A stretch of DNA of 64,000 nucleotides from Tetrahymena thermophila SB210 (lineage: Eukaryota > Ciliophora > Oligohymenophorea > Hymenostomatida > Tetrahymenidae). The stretch spans positions 248,001 through 312,000 of the forward strand of contig NW_002476523.1 in assembly GCF_000189635.1 (NCBI RefSeq), given 5' to 3'. The notes under the pieces were generated by a model. The model made no database searches. It saw only the letters and a program-made list of their open reading frames with translations, and was not told where the DNA came from. Made by a program: the position numbers and the translations under genes. Within the stretch, counting starts at the first letter, position 1; each line of letters begins with the position of its first letter. Positions 11,922 to 25,577 of the stretch are shown here, piece after piece.

Positions 11922-12687
11922 ATAGCATACTTAAAAGTTTCGTTAAAATGCCTAATTTTGTCTAAGCACAATAGTTATACAAGATGCCTCAATATAAATT
12001 CTCAGAGGAGGTAAAAGTAGAAGCAAAGAAAACAACATTAAGACCTAAGAAGGCTTTCTTAACATTAGTAATAATTAGAATTTCTTGAGCTGTTTTACTC
12101 GAATAATAAAAATTTAAACATCAATTTATATCAAATAAAATGAGCCAACACATCGTTAATACATTATAAAATATTAATATTATATTAGACAGATAGAGCA
12201 GCTGCTAGAATAAAAGAGTTGATGATGAAAAGAACAAGCGAAGATGTTAAAGGTGTAAAGATTGGTGTTAGAAGAAGAGGATGCAGCGGTTTAACATATA
12301 CAATGAATTATTGCACAAGCTTAAGCGAAAATAAATTTGATGAAATAATAAATGATAAAGGTATATTTTAATTGACTCTTTTTCTTTAACCAAACAATAA
12401 AGCTCCTATCAATTCCATTAATAATTTAAGTCATGCAAATTCTTTTAATAATTAGGAGTAACAATAGTTATAGACAATAAAGCCCTTATGGCCCTTGTCG
12501 GCACAGAAATGGATTGGGTAGAGGATGATTTGAAGGCTGAGTTTGTTTTTAACAACCCTAATTCAAAGGTAAAGTTTTAATTCTTTCTTCTACCATAAGA
12601 ATATTATTTCATTCAGCATTCTTATTTATGATATAATCATTTATTTAAAAGGGAACTTGCGGCTGTGGAGAAAGTTTCCATATCTGA
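11918..12687 (+). CDS. ISCA1: ISCA1-type iron-sulfur cluster assembly protein
   Basis: A-type iron-sulfur carrier that helps build [4Fe-4S] clusters, normally in mitochondria. Four exons, 11918-12067, 12189-12360, 12456-12568 and 12652-12687, are in phase and give 156 aa ending in TGA. The N-terminal about 45 residues are basic and Ser/Gln-containing with few acids at the start, which fits a mitochondrial presequence. The HesB/IscA fold follows: LTLTDRAAARIKELM, VKIGVRRRGCSGLTYTMNY, LVGTEMDWVEDDL, EFVFNNPNSKGTCGCGESFH. The three cluster ligands are Cys82, Cys148 and Cys150. EFVFNNPN and GTEMD are shared with ISCA1 rather than ISCA2. Two in-frame ATGs follow the chosen one (codons 11 and 24). 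The first is preferred because it keeps the basic leader. Confidence 0.95.
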
Positions 12688-14872
12688 TTTCTAAGAGGAA
12701 TAACTTCGAAGAGAAATAAAACAATAAATAAACAAAAAAAACAAACAAACAAAATAATTAACTAACTAACTTATTATCTAATTAAGTAATATACAAAAAA
12801 AAACCAAGTGTGAATGAAAAATTACATAAATAGCTTTTGAAATAAAAACAACAAATATAATATTATACTATCTGTTTAATTCATGAATGAATCTTGGGAT
12901 ATAAAGATATAGATTGATATTTGTATTAAGAATTTGATTAATCAATCAACTAGATAGAGAGAGAGCACTTGAAAACATTAAAAACAGGCCAAAATAATAA
13001 ATAAGCAAATTAGTGAAAATAAATAAAAAATTAAGACGCAATATTTTTGGAGATAATCTAAATTATTATGTCATATTTAAACTAAAAAAACACCTTACTT
13101 TATTTATATAACAATAATTATTAAAAGTTAATACATATCTTTAAATTTTTATTATTTGTATGCAACTCTGTAAAATCATTCTAATTAATATCTTTGTTTA
13201 TCTTATCTTTAATTAATTATTCGAACAAGCGAAAGAAAAAAAATCTACTAACATCTTTCTTATTTTTATTGAATTTATTATTTCTTCCCTCATTTTTAAT
13301 TTGGTTATTGCTTTTTAATTAAAAATAGATAATAATTGGTTCAATCAAAAAATAGATTGTTAGTTAGTTAAGTATATTCAAATTATTTTTTTACTGATGT
13401 CAAAATTTTATCAAATATTGAAACAAACATCATTCAATTGATTGTACAAATTCACAAAATTATTGATTGAAAAAAATAAATTATTATTAAAACTGTTTGA
13501 TTAAATTATTTTTAAAAGATAATTTAATATTTTAAAAAGAACGAAGAAGGACTTTATTCTAAATTATAAAATTTGGTATTTATTGCGTTAAATTTTAGGA
13601 AATTAAAATTAATTTCATGTTTATCTATTACTTAATTTTTAAAAAATCATTAGAAATATCAGAAATAGACAATCAAGTTAAGAAAATCGAATAAGATAAC
13701 CTATAAAAAGAAAATATAAAAAAAAAATATTTTTCATATTAGTTTATAACTCTCTATTTTAAGACAAATATGTGTTAATCTTAATATATTGAAAATTTTA
13801 AAATTAATTTACTATGAATTTGAAATAATTATTGTGGAATATTATTTGTATGAATTATTTTATATTTTTATATTTAAATAAAGGATATATTTTTATAATT
13901 TATTTATAAATACTAAGTAGATCACTCTGTATTTTCTCATTTATCAGAAGGAAATAATTATAAATAAATTAATAAAAGGTAATAGAAATAATTTTATGTA
14001 AGTAATTTAAAAAATAATTGAGTAAGATTAATAAATTACTTACATTTTTACATAAAAGCTCTCTAATAAATAATTCTCGTTTTTAATTTCAGAATTTTAA
14101 ATTGTATTTTCAAATAAAATAAAAAAATAATTAAATAAATTTAATTTCTTACACTTCTTCAAAATTTGTAAATATATTTATTTTAAATGATATAAATTTT
14201 TAAAAAAACAAAAATAAAAACTATCATTTTATTTATCACTTTTTAATACAATTTAGTGCTTATGAAATTTTAATTGTTTGTTTATCAAGTTATATTCTAA
14301 TAAATAATAAACTATTAAACTATAATCCTATAAAAATTTTTTGATATTCTAATTAAACTTTATATTTTTTAAAGTAAAAATAAAGATGATTTATTAATAT
14401 TTTTTTGAAGTTATTAAATAATTTAAATGAAAGTATTCATAAAATATTTAACAATCAAGCAAGCTAATTTAATTTTATACCAAATAGATATTTCGCTTTA
14501 TTTATTTTATCTTACTTCTTATGTGATATTAATATATTTAAAATCTACTATTATTTTGTATTTTTTTAAATACTGTAATTTCTCATAAATTAAAGAACAA
14601 ATTTTTAAATTTTAAAAATAGTGATTTTTAGAAAAACCAAATAAATTTAAATAAAAAGTATTTTCAGATTTAATCTCTTTATATGAGAAATTATATTTAT
14701 TATCTATCTACTTTTTTTTATTTTAATAAAAATGAATAATTATTTTTAAAAAGCAAGCTAGAAAACTTAAATTGAATATGTAACTAAGTAAATAAATATA
14801 TAGGGAATTATTAATAAATATTATGTACAACCAAAAATTATTTTTAAGTAAAGCAGTCTCGGTAGGGTAATT
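12688..14872. other. Long AT-rich intergenic region
   Basis: About 2.2 kb between two converging genes, almost entirely A/T with poly-A and poly-T runs. No ATG-led frame has coding character. I see no transposon ends or conserved RNA motif. Confidence 0.5.
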
Positions 14873-17289
14873 TCAATAATGCAATTTAATCTATTGCTGA
14901 ACATATCCTCCTCTTCTCATTTCATAAGGAATATACTTTTCCTCTATTATTTCTTCTTCTTAATTTTGAAGATTTTATTATTGTTCTAAAAATAGTACTA
15001 GGGCTGGTTTTTCTGGAAGGGTTAATATTTTAACTACCGAACGTAAATTAACAGATGTTGGTTGTTTTGGTGATTATAAACGAGTGCCGTTTGAAGTGTG
15101 AGGTATTTTTTTGTCAAATATTGCTCTGTTTCTTGGGGATAAGTGTTTTTTATCAGCCTATTTTGCTTGTACTTCCTCAACTGGAGTTTAAATTTAAGTC
15201 TATTCTTTCTTTTATGTCTTTACTTTCATTATAAAATTCTTTTCAGATGCATTATTTTTTAGTGTTTGAATCTCCTATCTGAGGACATTCTTGCCTACAA
15301 TTTCTATATTTTCAATATCTTTGTTATCAATTCGAGCAATTTCATTTATAAAATATTTCCTATCTTAAATTTTGCTTTAAAGATAATCATGGCTCTTGAA
15401 ACTATGAAAAGGTAGCTCGTTTTATTTTTCTGTTCTAAGTTTTGAACTAAAGGGCTTACGAACTTACTCAACTATTTAGACTTTCATTTCTTGATCAAAC
15501 TAATTTTTAGGCTTAAAATTGAGAGGGTTATCCTCTTTTACAAGCTTTTAAATTGCTTCTACTGCTATAACTCTATCTTCTTTATCCTTACGTAGTCTCT
15601 TTTACCAATAATTTTATCCTCCAAACTTTTCCAAATCAGTTTTAACCATTTCAAGAACTTATTTGATTTCATTTTTGCTTCTAACTTCACCATCTTTTAA
15701 CCAAAGCGAATCTTCAAATTTTTTTCCTACTTATTTACACCTTAATTCAATTATTTTTTATTATTATTTTTGCACATCTTCAAATTGCTGTAAAATTCTG
15801 GCTTCTTTTGTCAAGTAAAGTTAGTCACCTTTTTTAAATTTCGATATTTATTTCTCATTTTCTCTTTTTGCAAATTCTTTATTAGACTGCACTCTCTAAA
15901 TAACCTTGTCAATGCATATCTGCAACTCTTCTTCATCAAGCTCTTGAACTTATACATCCTCTTCTTTATTAGCTCTCTTAGAAGCCTTTGTAAATTGAGT
16001 CTAAGTTAAATTATTCATAGATATCACCTTGGGAACATTACTTCCTCCTACTAAAATATATAATTTAAAACAACATTTAAATGAAATCTCAATTTTATAT
16101 TTTGATTTTCTTTTTAAACTTAAATAATTTTCACAATAAACAATAAATTTGTAAGAATTTAAAAACAATTTTTACAGGCAAACAAAAAATATTTTAAAAA
16201 AGAGATCAATTTAAATAAAAGAATGAATACCTCCTAAATTAGCTTAACTAATTTGTCTGGACTAAAATACTGAAGTATCATTTTTATCAAGCTTGTCGTT
16301 TGAGCACATAGATTTGGTATCAATTAATTTATTATCCACTTATCCATTTAAAGAATTATCCATAATAGTAATTGTTGGAGCTTTAATTTTTTTGTTAAAT
16401 TCTTTTTGTTATTTTATAAACCATTCTGGTTTTCCCAAAATTGTGTATTATTTTATTTATCCTTATTCATCAGTTTGTGGACCAATCTCATTTTTTAAAT
16501 ACCTTTCATACACCTTAGCAGCATCAAATATATTTTTAATAGGCTAAGCCTTCATTATTGCAGCAGTATGAGGCCTTACCTTCTTAAATTCTTACTAAAC
16601 TTTTTGAACTTCATTTAATTTATCCTAATTATCATCATTGATTTCTTCAGTCTCTTATTTAGATTGATTTTCGTTTATAACAATATTGTTTTCATCAACT
16701 TAAATCAACTGCGTAATTTGTTTTTCCTAAAAAAATACATTTTTATCTGAACCTAGAGAAGGTGCTATAGGACTAATCAAATTTAATTCTTAATTACTCA
16801 ATTTCTTAAATTTATGCGAGCTATTTAATGAGTTCACCGTATGAGTTGAGTTCTATTTTTTAAATGAAAAAAAATATTAATTTACTGACCCATCTTAAAA
16901 GTAAGTTTTATTATTTAATTGATATAAAATGAAATGTTAATGTAAACCTTTTCTAGATTTTTTTATTCCTCTGTTTATTCCTCAAGCTACTAATTTTCAG
17001 CTTTCTTTTCTTATTCTAGCTACTCGAAAGGATTGAACTTTTTTGCAACAAATTTCGCTTTGTATTTAAAAAGAGGAGGAGATTACTTACGAGGTTATTA
17101 ATCTTAATATTAATTTGAATCTCTAAGTGGAAAATCCTCTTTTGATTTCCTCAAATTTGAATCTCTCAAATCATCCTTCCTTGGTGAAGGATTTACAGAT
17201 TGTTCTTAACCTACTTTTGTAAACGGTTTGCTTGTTTATGGTCTTGTTTAGCTGACTTAAGAACCTTTAATACTGCCTTATTTAAGCAT
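14873..17289 (-). CDS. Gln-rich protein of unknown function (713 aa)
   Basis: Three exons, 16948-17289, 16231-16852 and 14873-16050, are in phase and predict 713 aa ending in TGA. The N-terminus (MLKQGSIKGSQVSQTRPQTS) is basic and probably disordered, with repeated SPR/SPP and RDSN motifs. The middle exon holds a more ordered block containing RPHTAAIMKAQPIKNIFDAA and GKPEWFIKQQKEFNKK. Exon 3 has a helical section (EEEELQ..., QQFEDVQKQQQKIIELRCKQ). It then has a compact segment with the motifs FEDSLWLKDGEVRSK and FGGQNYWQKRLRKDKEDR. The end is Lys/Gln-rich with an acidic EEEIIEEKYIPYEM motif. There is no signal peptide or membrane segment. I do not recognise a family; it is likely ciliate-specific. 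The conserved-looking Trp-containing blocks argue against it being only disordered filler. Confidence 0.78.
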
Positions 17290-18670
17290 ATCTTAAAAAC
17301 TTATTTAATAATTACTTAATTAAAATGTATCAATAAATTTCAGCTTTTATAAAATTTGCAAATAGTTATTCTTTATTAACTAATCCACAAACTACTATTC
17401 CCTAAATTATCAATGATAATTCCAGTCAGGTCAATTAAATTAAATTTAAGTGCCTAAATTCAAATCCTTATTCAGTAAATATACAAAACTAGAAAATGTT
17501 TTAATATAAAAATAATAATTATAAATATAAATTAAAATTCTGAAATAAAGCGAATTTGCTATCATTTTTAAAAATATTTTTTAATATATAAATAAATTAA
17601 TAAAGAAAAAAACAACATTGAAAAAAAATCTCAGCAATAATTTAATTTTTATAAAAATGGTTTGGTAAAAGTAGCATTTAAAATATATTAAATTAAAATT
17701 AAAGAGATTTTGATCACTGATTTAAATAAATCAAGAAAGAATAAATTTATTGTTATTTGAAAAATACTTATTATTAGTTTAATAAATTTTTAAAACTCTA
17801 AAAACATGTCTACACTTTAATAAAAGTTAACTTAAAAAATATTTTTTTTAAAAATAATAAACTGTTTGAAACTTTTATAAAAAATATTCAATATTACTTT
17901 TTTACTGAGATCTTAAGAAAAATATTTTCAATTTATTTATTTTTTTATTATTTTAATTTAATTTAAGTTTTATTAAGATTTAGTTAATTATTATATTTAA
18001 TTTTTATTGAAATACATTGATTAAGATTTAATTAATTAAAAAATTTAATTTAATTCATTTTATTTTATAAAAGTATTTTTTGAAGTTAAGATTTTATTTA
18101 ATATTTAGAATAAAAATAAGTTAATATTATCTTAAATTTTAACAATTATTTTAATCTTAAAATAAACAAAACAAAATATTATTTAATATATTTTTTGAAA
18201 ATTAAAAAAATAAAGTATTATTAAATATGTTTTTTAATAATTAAACATTTAAAATTGAGCCAAAATGGATGGGCATAAATATTTTAGTTTATGTTAATAA
18301 ATGTCAAATTAAGTTAAATTTAAAATATTTAAAGCAAAATATAATTACAATAGTAAAATAAATAGAATTCTTTATGGTATAATAAATAGATGAATGAATT
18401 AATGGCCATCTAGAATTATTGAGAAATTCAATATCATTATATATAAAATTGTTTGTATTCTAACTGATTTATTGATTTTCATTAAGAAACTTTTTGATTT
18501 TTGATAAAAATTAAAATTCAATAAATAAATAATTGATTGTTTAACTAATTTATTAATTAATATTGATAGCAGCCTAACATAACTAGCAAGCAAGCAAACA
18601 AACAAATAAGCACAATTATTCTAGATATAAAAAGTTATTCAAAAGCAAACAAATAATAAATATATACATC
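17290..18670. other. Divergent intergenic region
   Basis: AT-rich DNA between the minus-strand Gln-rich gene and the kinesin start. A repeated TTAATTTAA/TTTAATTAA texture fills 17930-18240. It is probably the promoter DNA of both genes. No coding region is seen. Confidence 0.5.
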
Positions 18671-21370
18671 ATGAACAGATAAAATAAGTTTAATTTGTAA
18701 AATCAGCAATAATAATTTTAATAAAACTGGCGATATAATGAGAGTGATGAAGAAGGAATGTATTATGAAGAATAGCAAAATGATATTGAATTTGAAAGGT
18801 AAAGTCCTTTAGCGTATAATAACTACAATACATTTAACAATTAGTAGTAAAATTTAACTAATCAGTTTGAAAATTAAAATTAATATGATGAGGAATCTTT
18901 GATAATTGAAAATCCTTTGGACTAGACACCTATTTAAGTCATGATAAGAGTTCGTCCATAATTTAATATTGATTCATAATCAGCTTTAAAAATAGTAGAT
19001 AATAATACAATTTATATCAACAACAATGAAAATGTTCACTCATTCAAATATTCCAGGGTATTTAAACCAAGTGATAGCTAAGAAACTATTTTTAAATATG
19101 TTTGTGAACCCATTCTTTAGCATGCTATCTAAGGTTACAATGCGTCTTTTTTGGTTTATGGATAGACTGGAACAGGTAGAGATATATATATATATATTAC
19201 TATATTAACCTTAATCATATATTTTTAGAGAATATTTACTAAATTACTCAAAAAAAAAGCTTCAGGAATCTTAGAAAATTATAATAAGCAAGATAACTTA
19301 GCATTATTTAAAAAAGTTAAAACCAAATTATTTCCTCCCTACACAATAAAAAAATCATATTACAAAATATTTCAAAGAGCATTTCGAGTCTGTCTTAATA
19401 ATTAAGCAAAAGCAATTATATTTGGTGTGTAACTAATTGACAATATCATAAACGAATAAGTTAAATAATGCTAATTCAAAATAAAACTATTATTTTATGA
19501 TGATCATGCTTGATTTTTATTATGCTGTTCAAATGCATATTAATAAATTACTTTTAGATTTAGTTCAGAGTTATGTGATATATTTATTAAATTATTAATT
19601 TTCAAAAAGCTCTATTAATAAACAATAATCTGTCTTTTTATCTAGAATAGAGTTTACTTTATTTATCAACAAAATATGATTTAAAACTAGAATAATTAAT
19701 TTTGTTTCATTAAGTAATTATAATAAAAGCAATCAACAATACTGTAGTTTAGTAGGAATATTGTGTTGTTTTATGACAAAAATTAATTCATCAATAGTTA
19801 TTCTTTGATCATTGAATAATTTTATTTATGATTTTTATAAATTATTACAAATTTATCAAATAGGTAAAACACATACGATGGGTTTGCATCAAAACAATTT
19901 GTTAGAAGAACCTGGTATGATTTAGCATTCTTTAAAATTCTTGTTTGACCACTTTAATAACAGTCAACTAAACCCTGAAGATTGGTAATAAATTAATTTT
20001 TATTGTAACAATATTTATATTTTTTATTTATTAAATAGGTCTATCAGTTTGAATTTTATGCAAATATATATTGAAGAGATTTTCGATTTACTAAATCCAA
20101 ATGGATAAAAATTGTAAATTAGGGAGGACTCTGAAAGCAACGAAGTTTATGTCTAAGATTTAATTACAGTTCCTATAAAAAATATCGATTAAGCTATAAA
20201 ATTAATTGAAGCTGGTTTAAATTAGAGAATGTTGGGTCCATAAAATATGAATTAATATTCTAGTAGATCTCATACAATTTTAAATGTTTACGTAAATCAA
20301 AGAATCTCATATAGTGAATACATTGTTTCAAATATAGCTTTTGTCGATTTAGCAGGTTCAGAAAGAATTAAGAAATCAAATTCAACGTAAATCAATAAAA
20401 GCTATTAGTTATATTTATCATAAGTAAAATGAATTTTATATTAATTAAAAAGAGGAATAAGAATGGAGGAAGCTAAAAAGATTAATAGTAGTTTAAGTGC
20501 TTTAAGCAATGTAATTTCATTATTGGGAAACTCTAATCAACAGTATATCCCTTATAGAGATTCTAAGCTTACAAGAATTCTTTAAAATTGTTTGAATAGT
20601 CAAAGTAAAATATCAATTATTGGAACAGTTGAACCTTCTGAAGATAATAGCTTTGAAACCTACAGCACATTACTCTTTGCTTCAAGATGTTAGGATATTT
20701 AATTTCTTCCTTAGTAAAACCTTCAAAATATCTTCACCATGAATAGCGATCCTTAAGAAGAAATTTAAAATTTAAAGGATTAAATCAAATATTATCAAAG
20801 CAAAATTAAAAAAATGTCTTCTTCTATTTCTTCTGATGGGACTAAGTTTGCCAAATAAATAATTGAAACTCTGAAAAAACCATTTACTGTAAATAAATTT
20901 TAAAAAATAATCATTCAAATATAATTTTTTTCATTTAGAAACTAGGAAGAAACTTAAAATAAGCTCAGAAAATGAACGAGTAATTGCATTCTTAAATGAA
21001 AAACAAAAAAAATACCTCATGTAATTCATTCAAACTTTCATTTTTATTATTTTAAAATGTTGAATAAATTAAATGAGTAAAAAAGTAAGTAAATTAATAA
21101 ATAAATAAAGAAATAATTTTGAAAAGCACAAAATCAAAATACTTAGTAAATCTTAAAATTAAGTTTTATTTGATTAAGAAAAGTTTGAAGAACTTTCATT
21201 ATTTATTTATCAACACTTAACTTTGAAAGAAAAAATTATTTTTATAAACAAAAAATAAATAAGGAAAAATATTATTTATCTATTTGTTCAAGTTTGTAAG
21301 GCATTATTAAGTGAATGAATATAATAAAGATTTGGTTAAAATAAAATCTAATAAAATAGAAAATTAGCCT

Positions 21371-21413
<43 letters not shown>

Positions 21414-22758
21414 TTTTGAATATTTAAATTAATTTCTATTTTAAGATGAACCTATAGGGTTATATTAAGCTAAAATTCCTTTTGAGGAAATGATGTAAAT
21501 GATCAGTGATGGCAAGGAACAGGAATTCTTGAATTTGTTTGAATAAACTTTTGAAGATATTTTTTAAAAATACGGATAGATTTCTTTGGAATTAGAGAAG
21601 TAAATTGTTCGTTTTGATATATTTTAAAAACTATTTTTTTAAAGATTAAAGGAAGTAAATTTAGCTAATTAAAACTAGAAGACTGATGATCATCAGTAAT
21701 TAACATCAAGCAGACCAAATACAAAATTGGCTACTGAATTAATAGAATATTATTCAGGTTTCAGTCAAACATTACTAAAATAATTGTTGGAATCAGAATA
21801 AATAGTAGATACAAATGATAGAGATCTATTAGAGAAAATTGGGGAATTCAATTAATAAACATAACTTAAACTAAAAGATATAGTAAAAAAACATAATATT
21901 AAAGAATTAATTTAGTATGTAGACACTTTGAATGAAACAAATTATGAAAAAATTGCTAAATCTGAGTCATACAGAGTTAAATAGCTTGTCTTATAACTCA
22001 AGAAAAAAATAGAAGATACTGCTCAAAAAAATAATGATAAATCTAATACAAATATAAAAGACTTCTTAGAAAAGTAGAGACTTATAAATGAAAAAAAGTT
22101 TATGATTAAATAGAGTGGAACACCTCTTAATAATTCATAAATTATAGGAGATAACAGCAGTAGCATGAGCTTAAGAAGTAATTCAAGTAGTAATAATTTG
22201 ACATAATAATAACAGCAACAACAATAATAATAAAATCAAGTAAATAACATCCCAAAAGGACCATCAAACTTAAAGCAGATGATGAATGATTTGAATTAAA
22301 AAAACAAGTAATAAACGAGCAATTCAGTAAATGAAAATTAAGAGAACTTTTCTTCATAGTAAGAAGGCTGTTATAATAGTAACAATATTAATAATAGCTA
22401 AAGCAAAAAGTAAAGCTCAACTCCTATACATATATAAAGAGTGAAAATACTAAGTGAAGATTAAATTGAAAAAAACCCATAAAATAACTTTGTAACAAAT
22501 AAGCTCACAGAATAAAATACAAATATTACTAAAACAGAAAAATAGAATATAAGTGAAAAGAAAATTGTTTAATAAGCCAACTAAAATCTGAATAAAGAAA
22601 TGTAATTTGATAGAAGTTCTAGTTCAGGCTCAAATAAAATAGATTATAACACAAATAGCTTATCTCCAATTCCATAAGAATAACAGTTGAATAGTCAATT
22701 AAAATCTTGTAATTTCTATAAAAAAAATTAAAAATACTCTCCTTTTACAGATAACTGA
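18671..22758 (+). CDS. Kinesin motor protein, N-terminal motor
   Basis: Microtubule motor. Six exons, 18671-19175, 19864-19984, 20039-20386, 20453-20888, 20939-21020 and 21446-22758, are in phase and predict 934 aa ending in TGA. Residues 1-85 are Gln/Asn-rich and acidic. The motor domain spans about 86-407. It has the P-loop GQTGTGKT at 164-171, switch I NQYSSRSH at 280-287 and switch II DLAGSE at 312-317. It also has [13 protein letters not shown] and [10 protein letters not shown], the helix alpha4-alpha5 region. The tail (410-934) has a coiled coil near 420-450 and another in the 500-650 region. Ser/Asn/Gln-rich low-complexity sequence follows. All nucleotide-contact motifs are intact, so the motor should be active. 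I cannot assign a kinesin subfamily without an alignment. Intron 1 is unusually long (688 nt) and splits the P-loop between its last Gly and Lys. Confidence 0.92.
21370..21417. repeat. (TTTA)n microsatellite in a kinesin intron
   Basis: About twelve uninterrupted TTTA units lie just upstream of the acceptor of the fifth kinesin intron. The run may vary in length between strains. Confidence 0.95.
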
Positions 22759-23548
22759 ATAACCAACAAACGAACAAACATAAATAATAAATTTAAAATT
22801 AATTAATTAAAAATCAAATTTTATCTTAGATAAATCCTATATTATATCATTATCTTAACTTTTAAATAGAAACTCGTATCTCTATCATGTATATCATCAA
22901 TATTGCATAAAATTATATGTAAATTAATTATAAAAAGAGTTCAATAAATTAAATAAGAGAACCATGTTTTATAAGGTGAATAATAATTATTTTATTTATT
23001 CATAATCAAACTTTATAATAAAATTTTATAATTTTTAAAATTTTTTCAGACTTATATTGAGAATTTTAAAGAAAAATTAGAAGTTACTTAATAACATAAA
23101 TTTTTAATTGAAAAGAATATAAATTACAAAGAGCTTTTAATGAAAAATAATTAAAATTTTATTAATCCTTTTTCAACTTTTAAAAATGGATTGATTTAAA
23201 AAAAATAGTTTTTTATAAGGCTTTCTTTTATTTAAAATGAATTATATAAATTTAAGTAAAATTGCTTATTCATTTTATTTGTTTGCTACTTTGTTTGTTT
23301 GATTGATTGTTGAAAGAGAATAAGGAAATTATATGGAAATAAAAAGAATTTGTTAATTAAAATTCAATTTTTTGATAACAAACAACAAAGAATATTAAGT
23401 AAGTTACTATGGTTTTTTATATATTTTTAATTATTTTAATATTTAATAGAAAATAATGTTAAACATGATTAGCTAAGAGTGCTTTTTTATGTTTTTTATT
23501 GTATTTTTTTATCAATAAATTAGAAATATTATGGAGATGTTAATCATA
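22759..23548. other. Intergenic, convergent 3' ends
   Basis: AT-rich spacer between the converging kinesin and acidic coiled-coil genes. No open frame or RNA-like structure is supported. Confidence 0.5.
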
Positions 23549-24843
23549 TCATTCTTACTTTCCTTCACCTTCTTATTTTTACTCAGATAACTCTTGTTTA
23601 GTTTCAGTAACTTCACTATGATGATTTATTTCTCCTTTAGTTTAGTGCTTTAACTTTTCTTCCAAATCTTTAATTTTACTATCTCTTAGCTGAATCTATG
23701 CTAAGAAAAGCTTTTCGCTTTCGTTTCTATATCTGTATTAAAAAAATAAATTCATTTTTACATCTTTAAATACAATTTATGTAAAAATATTTATTTACCC
23801 TTCAAAGTTTTAGGCTATTTTCATAAGTTTTTCCTACTATTCAACAATCATTTCTCTCATAATTTCATTTTCTTCAGAAGAAGGGTTGGGATCGCTATCC
23901 TTTTCTAATTGTTTAATATAGATTTCTTTTTCTTCTAAGGCTTTCTTCAACTCTTCTATTTCTTATTCTTTGAGGCTCTTAAGAGCGTCATCTCTTTCTT
24001 TAGTTTTTTCTAGACTATTTATACAAAAAAGTGCTTATTAAAAAATTGAACTTCTTTGATGCATTTATTCATTTACATTTCTTTAGAGAAATTTTAGAAC
24101 ATTGTTTTTTGCTCATCAATAACTGCTCTATTGTTCTTAATATCATTTCCTAAATCATTGATCAAGAAGTCTTTAACAGCAATTTCCTTCTTCAACTTTG
24201 AAATGACTTGATCTTTATCAGAGTCATTCTTTGGGTCATTCTCTTTAGAGACAGTATTCTCTTTGTCTAAGGACCTAAAAAACAAGCACAAAAGTCATTT
24301 TTTATTTTAGTTTTGAAAAAATATATTTTTACTCTTGGTAATCATTCATGAATTTGGTCATTGCTAAGGTTTTCATCTTAACTTCTAATCTAAGTTTTTG
24401 CACTTCTTCATCTTTTTCAATTAACAGCTTTTATGTTTCAAGCTAGATCCTATGCAATTATATTATAAACATCATCAAAAAAAATTAAAATAATAATTTA
24501 TTAATTATTTACTCTTGCAATTCCTTCTTTAAATTTAGCATCAAATACTCCTTTTCTAAATTAGACTTCTCTAACTGTTGCTCAAGTAGTTCGATTTATC
24601 TACTCTGAGCTTCTTCCATCTATTCAGTTTCATCTCTATATCTAATATTTTAAATATTAATTATTATTTATTAACTCCCGCTTTTAAGATTAAAATAGAG
24701 TGGATGTGATGTGTGAGAGTAAATTTAGTTTATTACTGTTCAAATAATTCTGTAATTTCTTTGAGCTACTTCTAGCTATCAATGAAGTCTAGTTAAAGCT
24801 TTTCGTACTCTTCAAATGAAATAGTTTCTGTTTCTCCTGACAT
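23549..24843 (-). CDS. Acidic coiled-coil protein (316 aa), unknown function
   Basis: Six exons on the minus strand, 24737-24843, 24513-24641, 24333-24449, 24077-24274, 23799-24014 and 23549-23732, are in phase and predict 316 aa ending in TGA. The start MSGETETISFEEYEKLQLDF is followed by nearly continuous heptad-type helix (EEAQSRQIELLEQQLEKS, VQKLRLEVKMKTLAM, LKKALEEKEIYIKQLEKD). Two polar breaks interrupt it, one at KENDPKNDSDKD and one at DSDPNPSSEEN. The last 30 residues are Glu/Gln/Lys-rich. There is no signal peptide or membrane segment. Every intron interrupts at codon phase 2, which suggests helix segments added as exon units. Similar length and style occur in small ciliary or centrosomal coiled-coil proteins, but I recognise no orthologue. 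Confidence 0.83.
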
Positions 24844-25257
24844 ATCTACTGCTTTGTATAGTGTTTATATTTTTATAATGAATGAATAAGAAGATAACTT
24901 TTGTTTTTTATAATTTTTGATTGATAAATTTACAAAAAATATTTAAAAATTAATTAATTATAATTTTTAAAACTTAAAGATATATTACCCGCAAAATAAC
25001 AAAAAAACTAAATAAATAACTATTAATATTCACTTCTTATCTCTCACTTTTTTAAATTTCATTTTCAATTTCTCTCAAAAAATGCATATCTTTTCTTTAA
25101 TTATAAATTATCTGTGCATTTTTAAGTCAACTCGTAATTTAAAAAAATATTTATTCTTTTTTGACATATTTATAAATTTCTCCAATGATCATGTTTCTTC
25201 TTTTCTTTTAAACAAAATAATAGGTTATTAATACATCCACGAAACCTTAAAGTTATA
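24844..25257. other. Promoter side of the acidic coiled-coil gene
   Basis: AT-rich, non-coding. A short ACGAAACC block and a TATAAAA string at about 25230-25260 lie just before the first hairpin repeat and could be part of an RNA promoter. That is inference only. Confidence 0.4.
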
Positions 25258-25260
25258 AAA

Positions 25261-25327
25261 GTACAGCGTCACGAGTATAAGAGAGTGTAATTTGAAGCTG
25301 AAGTAACTTGTTAGCTTGACTTTAATT
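25261..25327 (+). repeat. Hairpin repeat copy 1 (divergent)
   Basis: It starts ACAGCGTCACGAGTATAA and ends AACTTGTTAGCTTGACTTT. CGAGT pairs with ACTTG where the other copies pair TGAGT with ACTCA, so both arms changed together. It may be the oldest or source copy, or a distinct RNA. Function is unknown. Confidence 0.55.
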
Positions 25328-25577
25328 TTATATTATGTAAAATAATTTATACAAGAATTCATTAACTCTTTATATTTTATTGGTCTAATCTGTAAAATTC
25401 TTCAATCAGTTTGAAATAGAATTAAACTTTAAATAAAAATAATAGATAATCATCATTTAATGTTATTTTTCAAAATTTTAACAAATTCAAGTATTAATAT
25501 CAAATCTTTTTTAGTGGTAAATTTGATAAATAATATGATATGCTAATTAAAATTAATAAATAAATAAAAATTAAAAA

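Noticed and set aside
16293-16547. Plus-strand ORF of 84 codons
   Set aside because: Antisense to exon 2 of the 713-aa Gln-rich protein, which fits splice phases and codon use.
18399-18605. Minus-strand ORF of 68 codons upstream of the kinesin
   Set aside because: Low-complexity Leu/Ile/Lys composition typical of AT-rich DNA and no family resemblance.
22142-22357. Minus-strand ORF rich in Ser/Tyr/Leu/Cys
   Set aside because: Antisense to the CAA/TAA-rich low-complexity tail of the kinesin.
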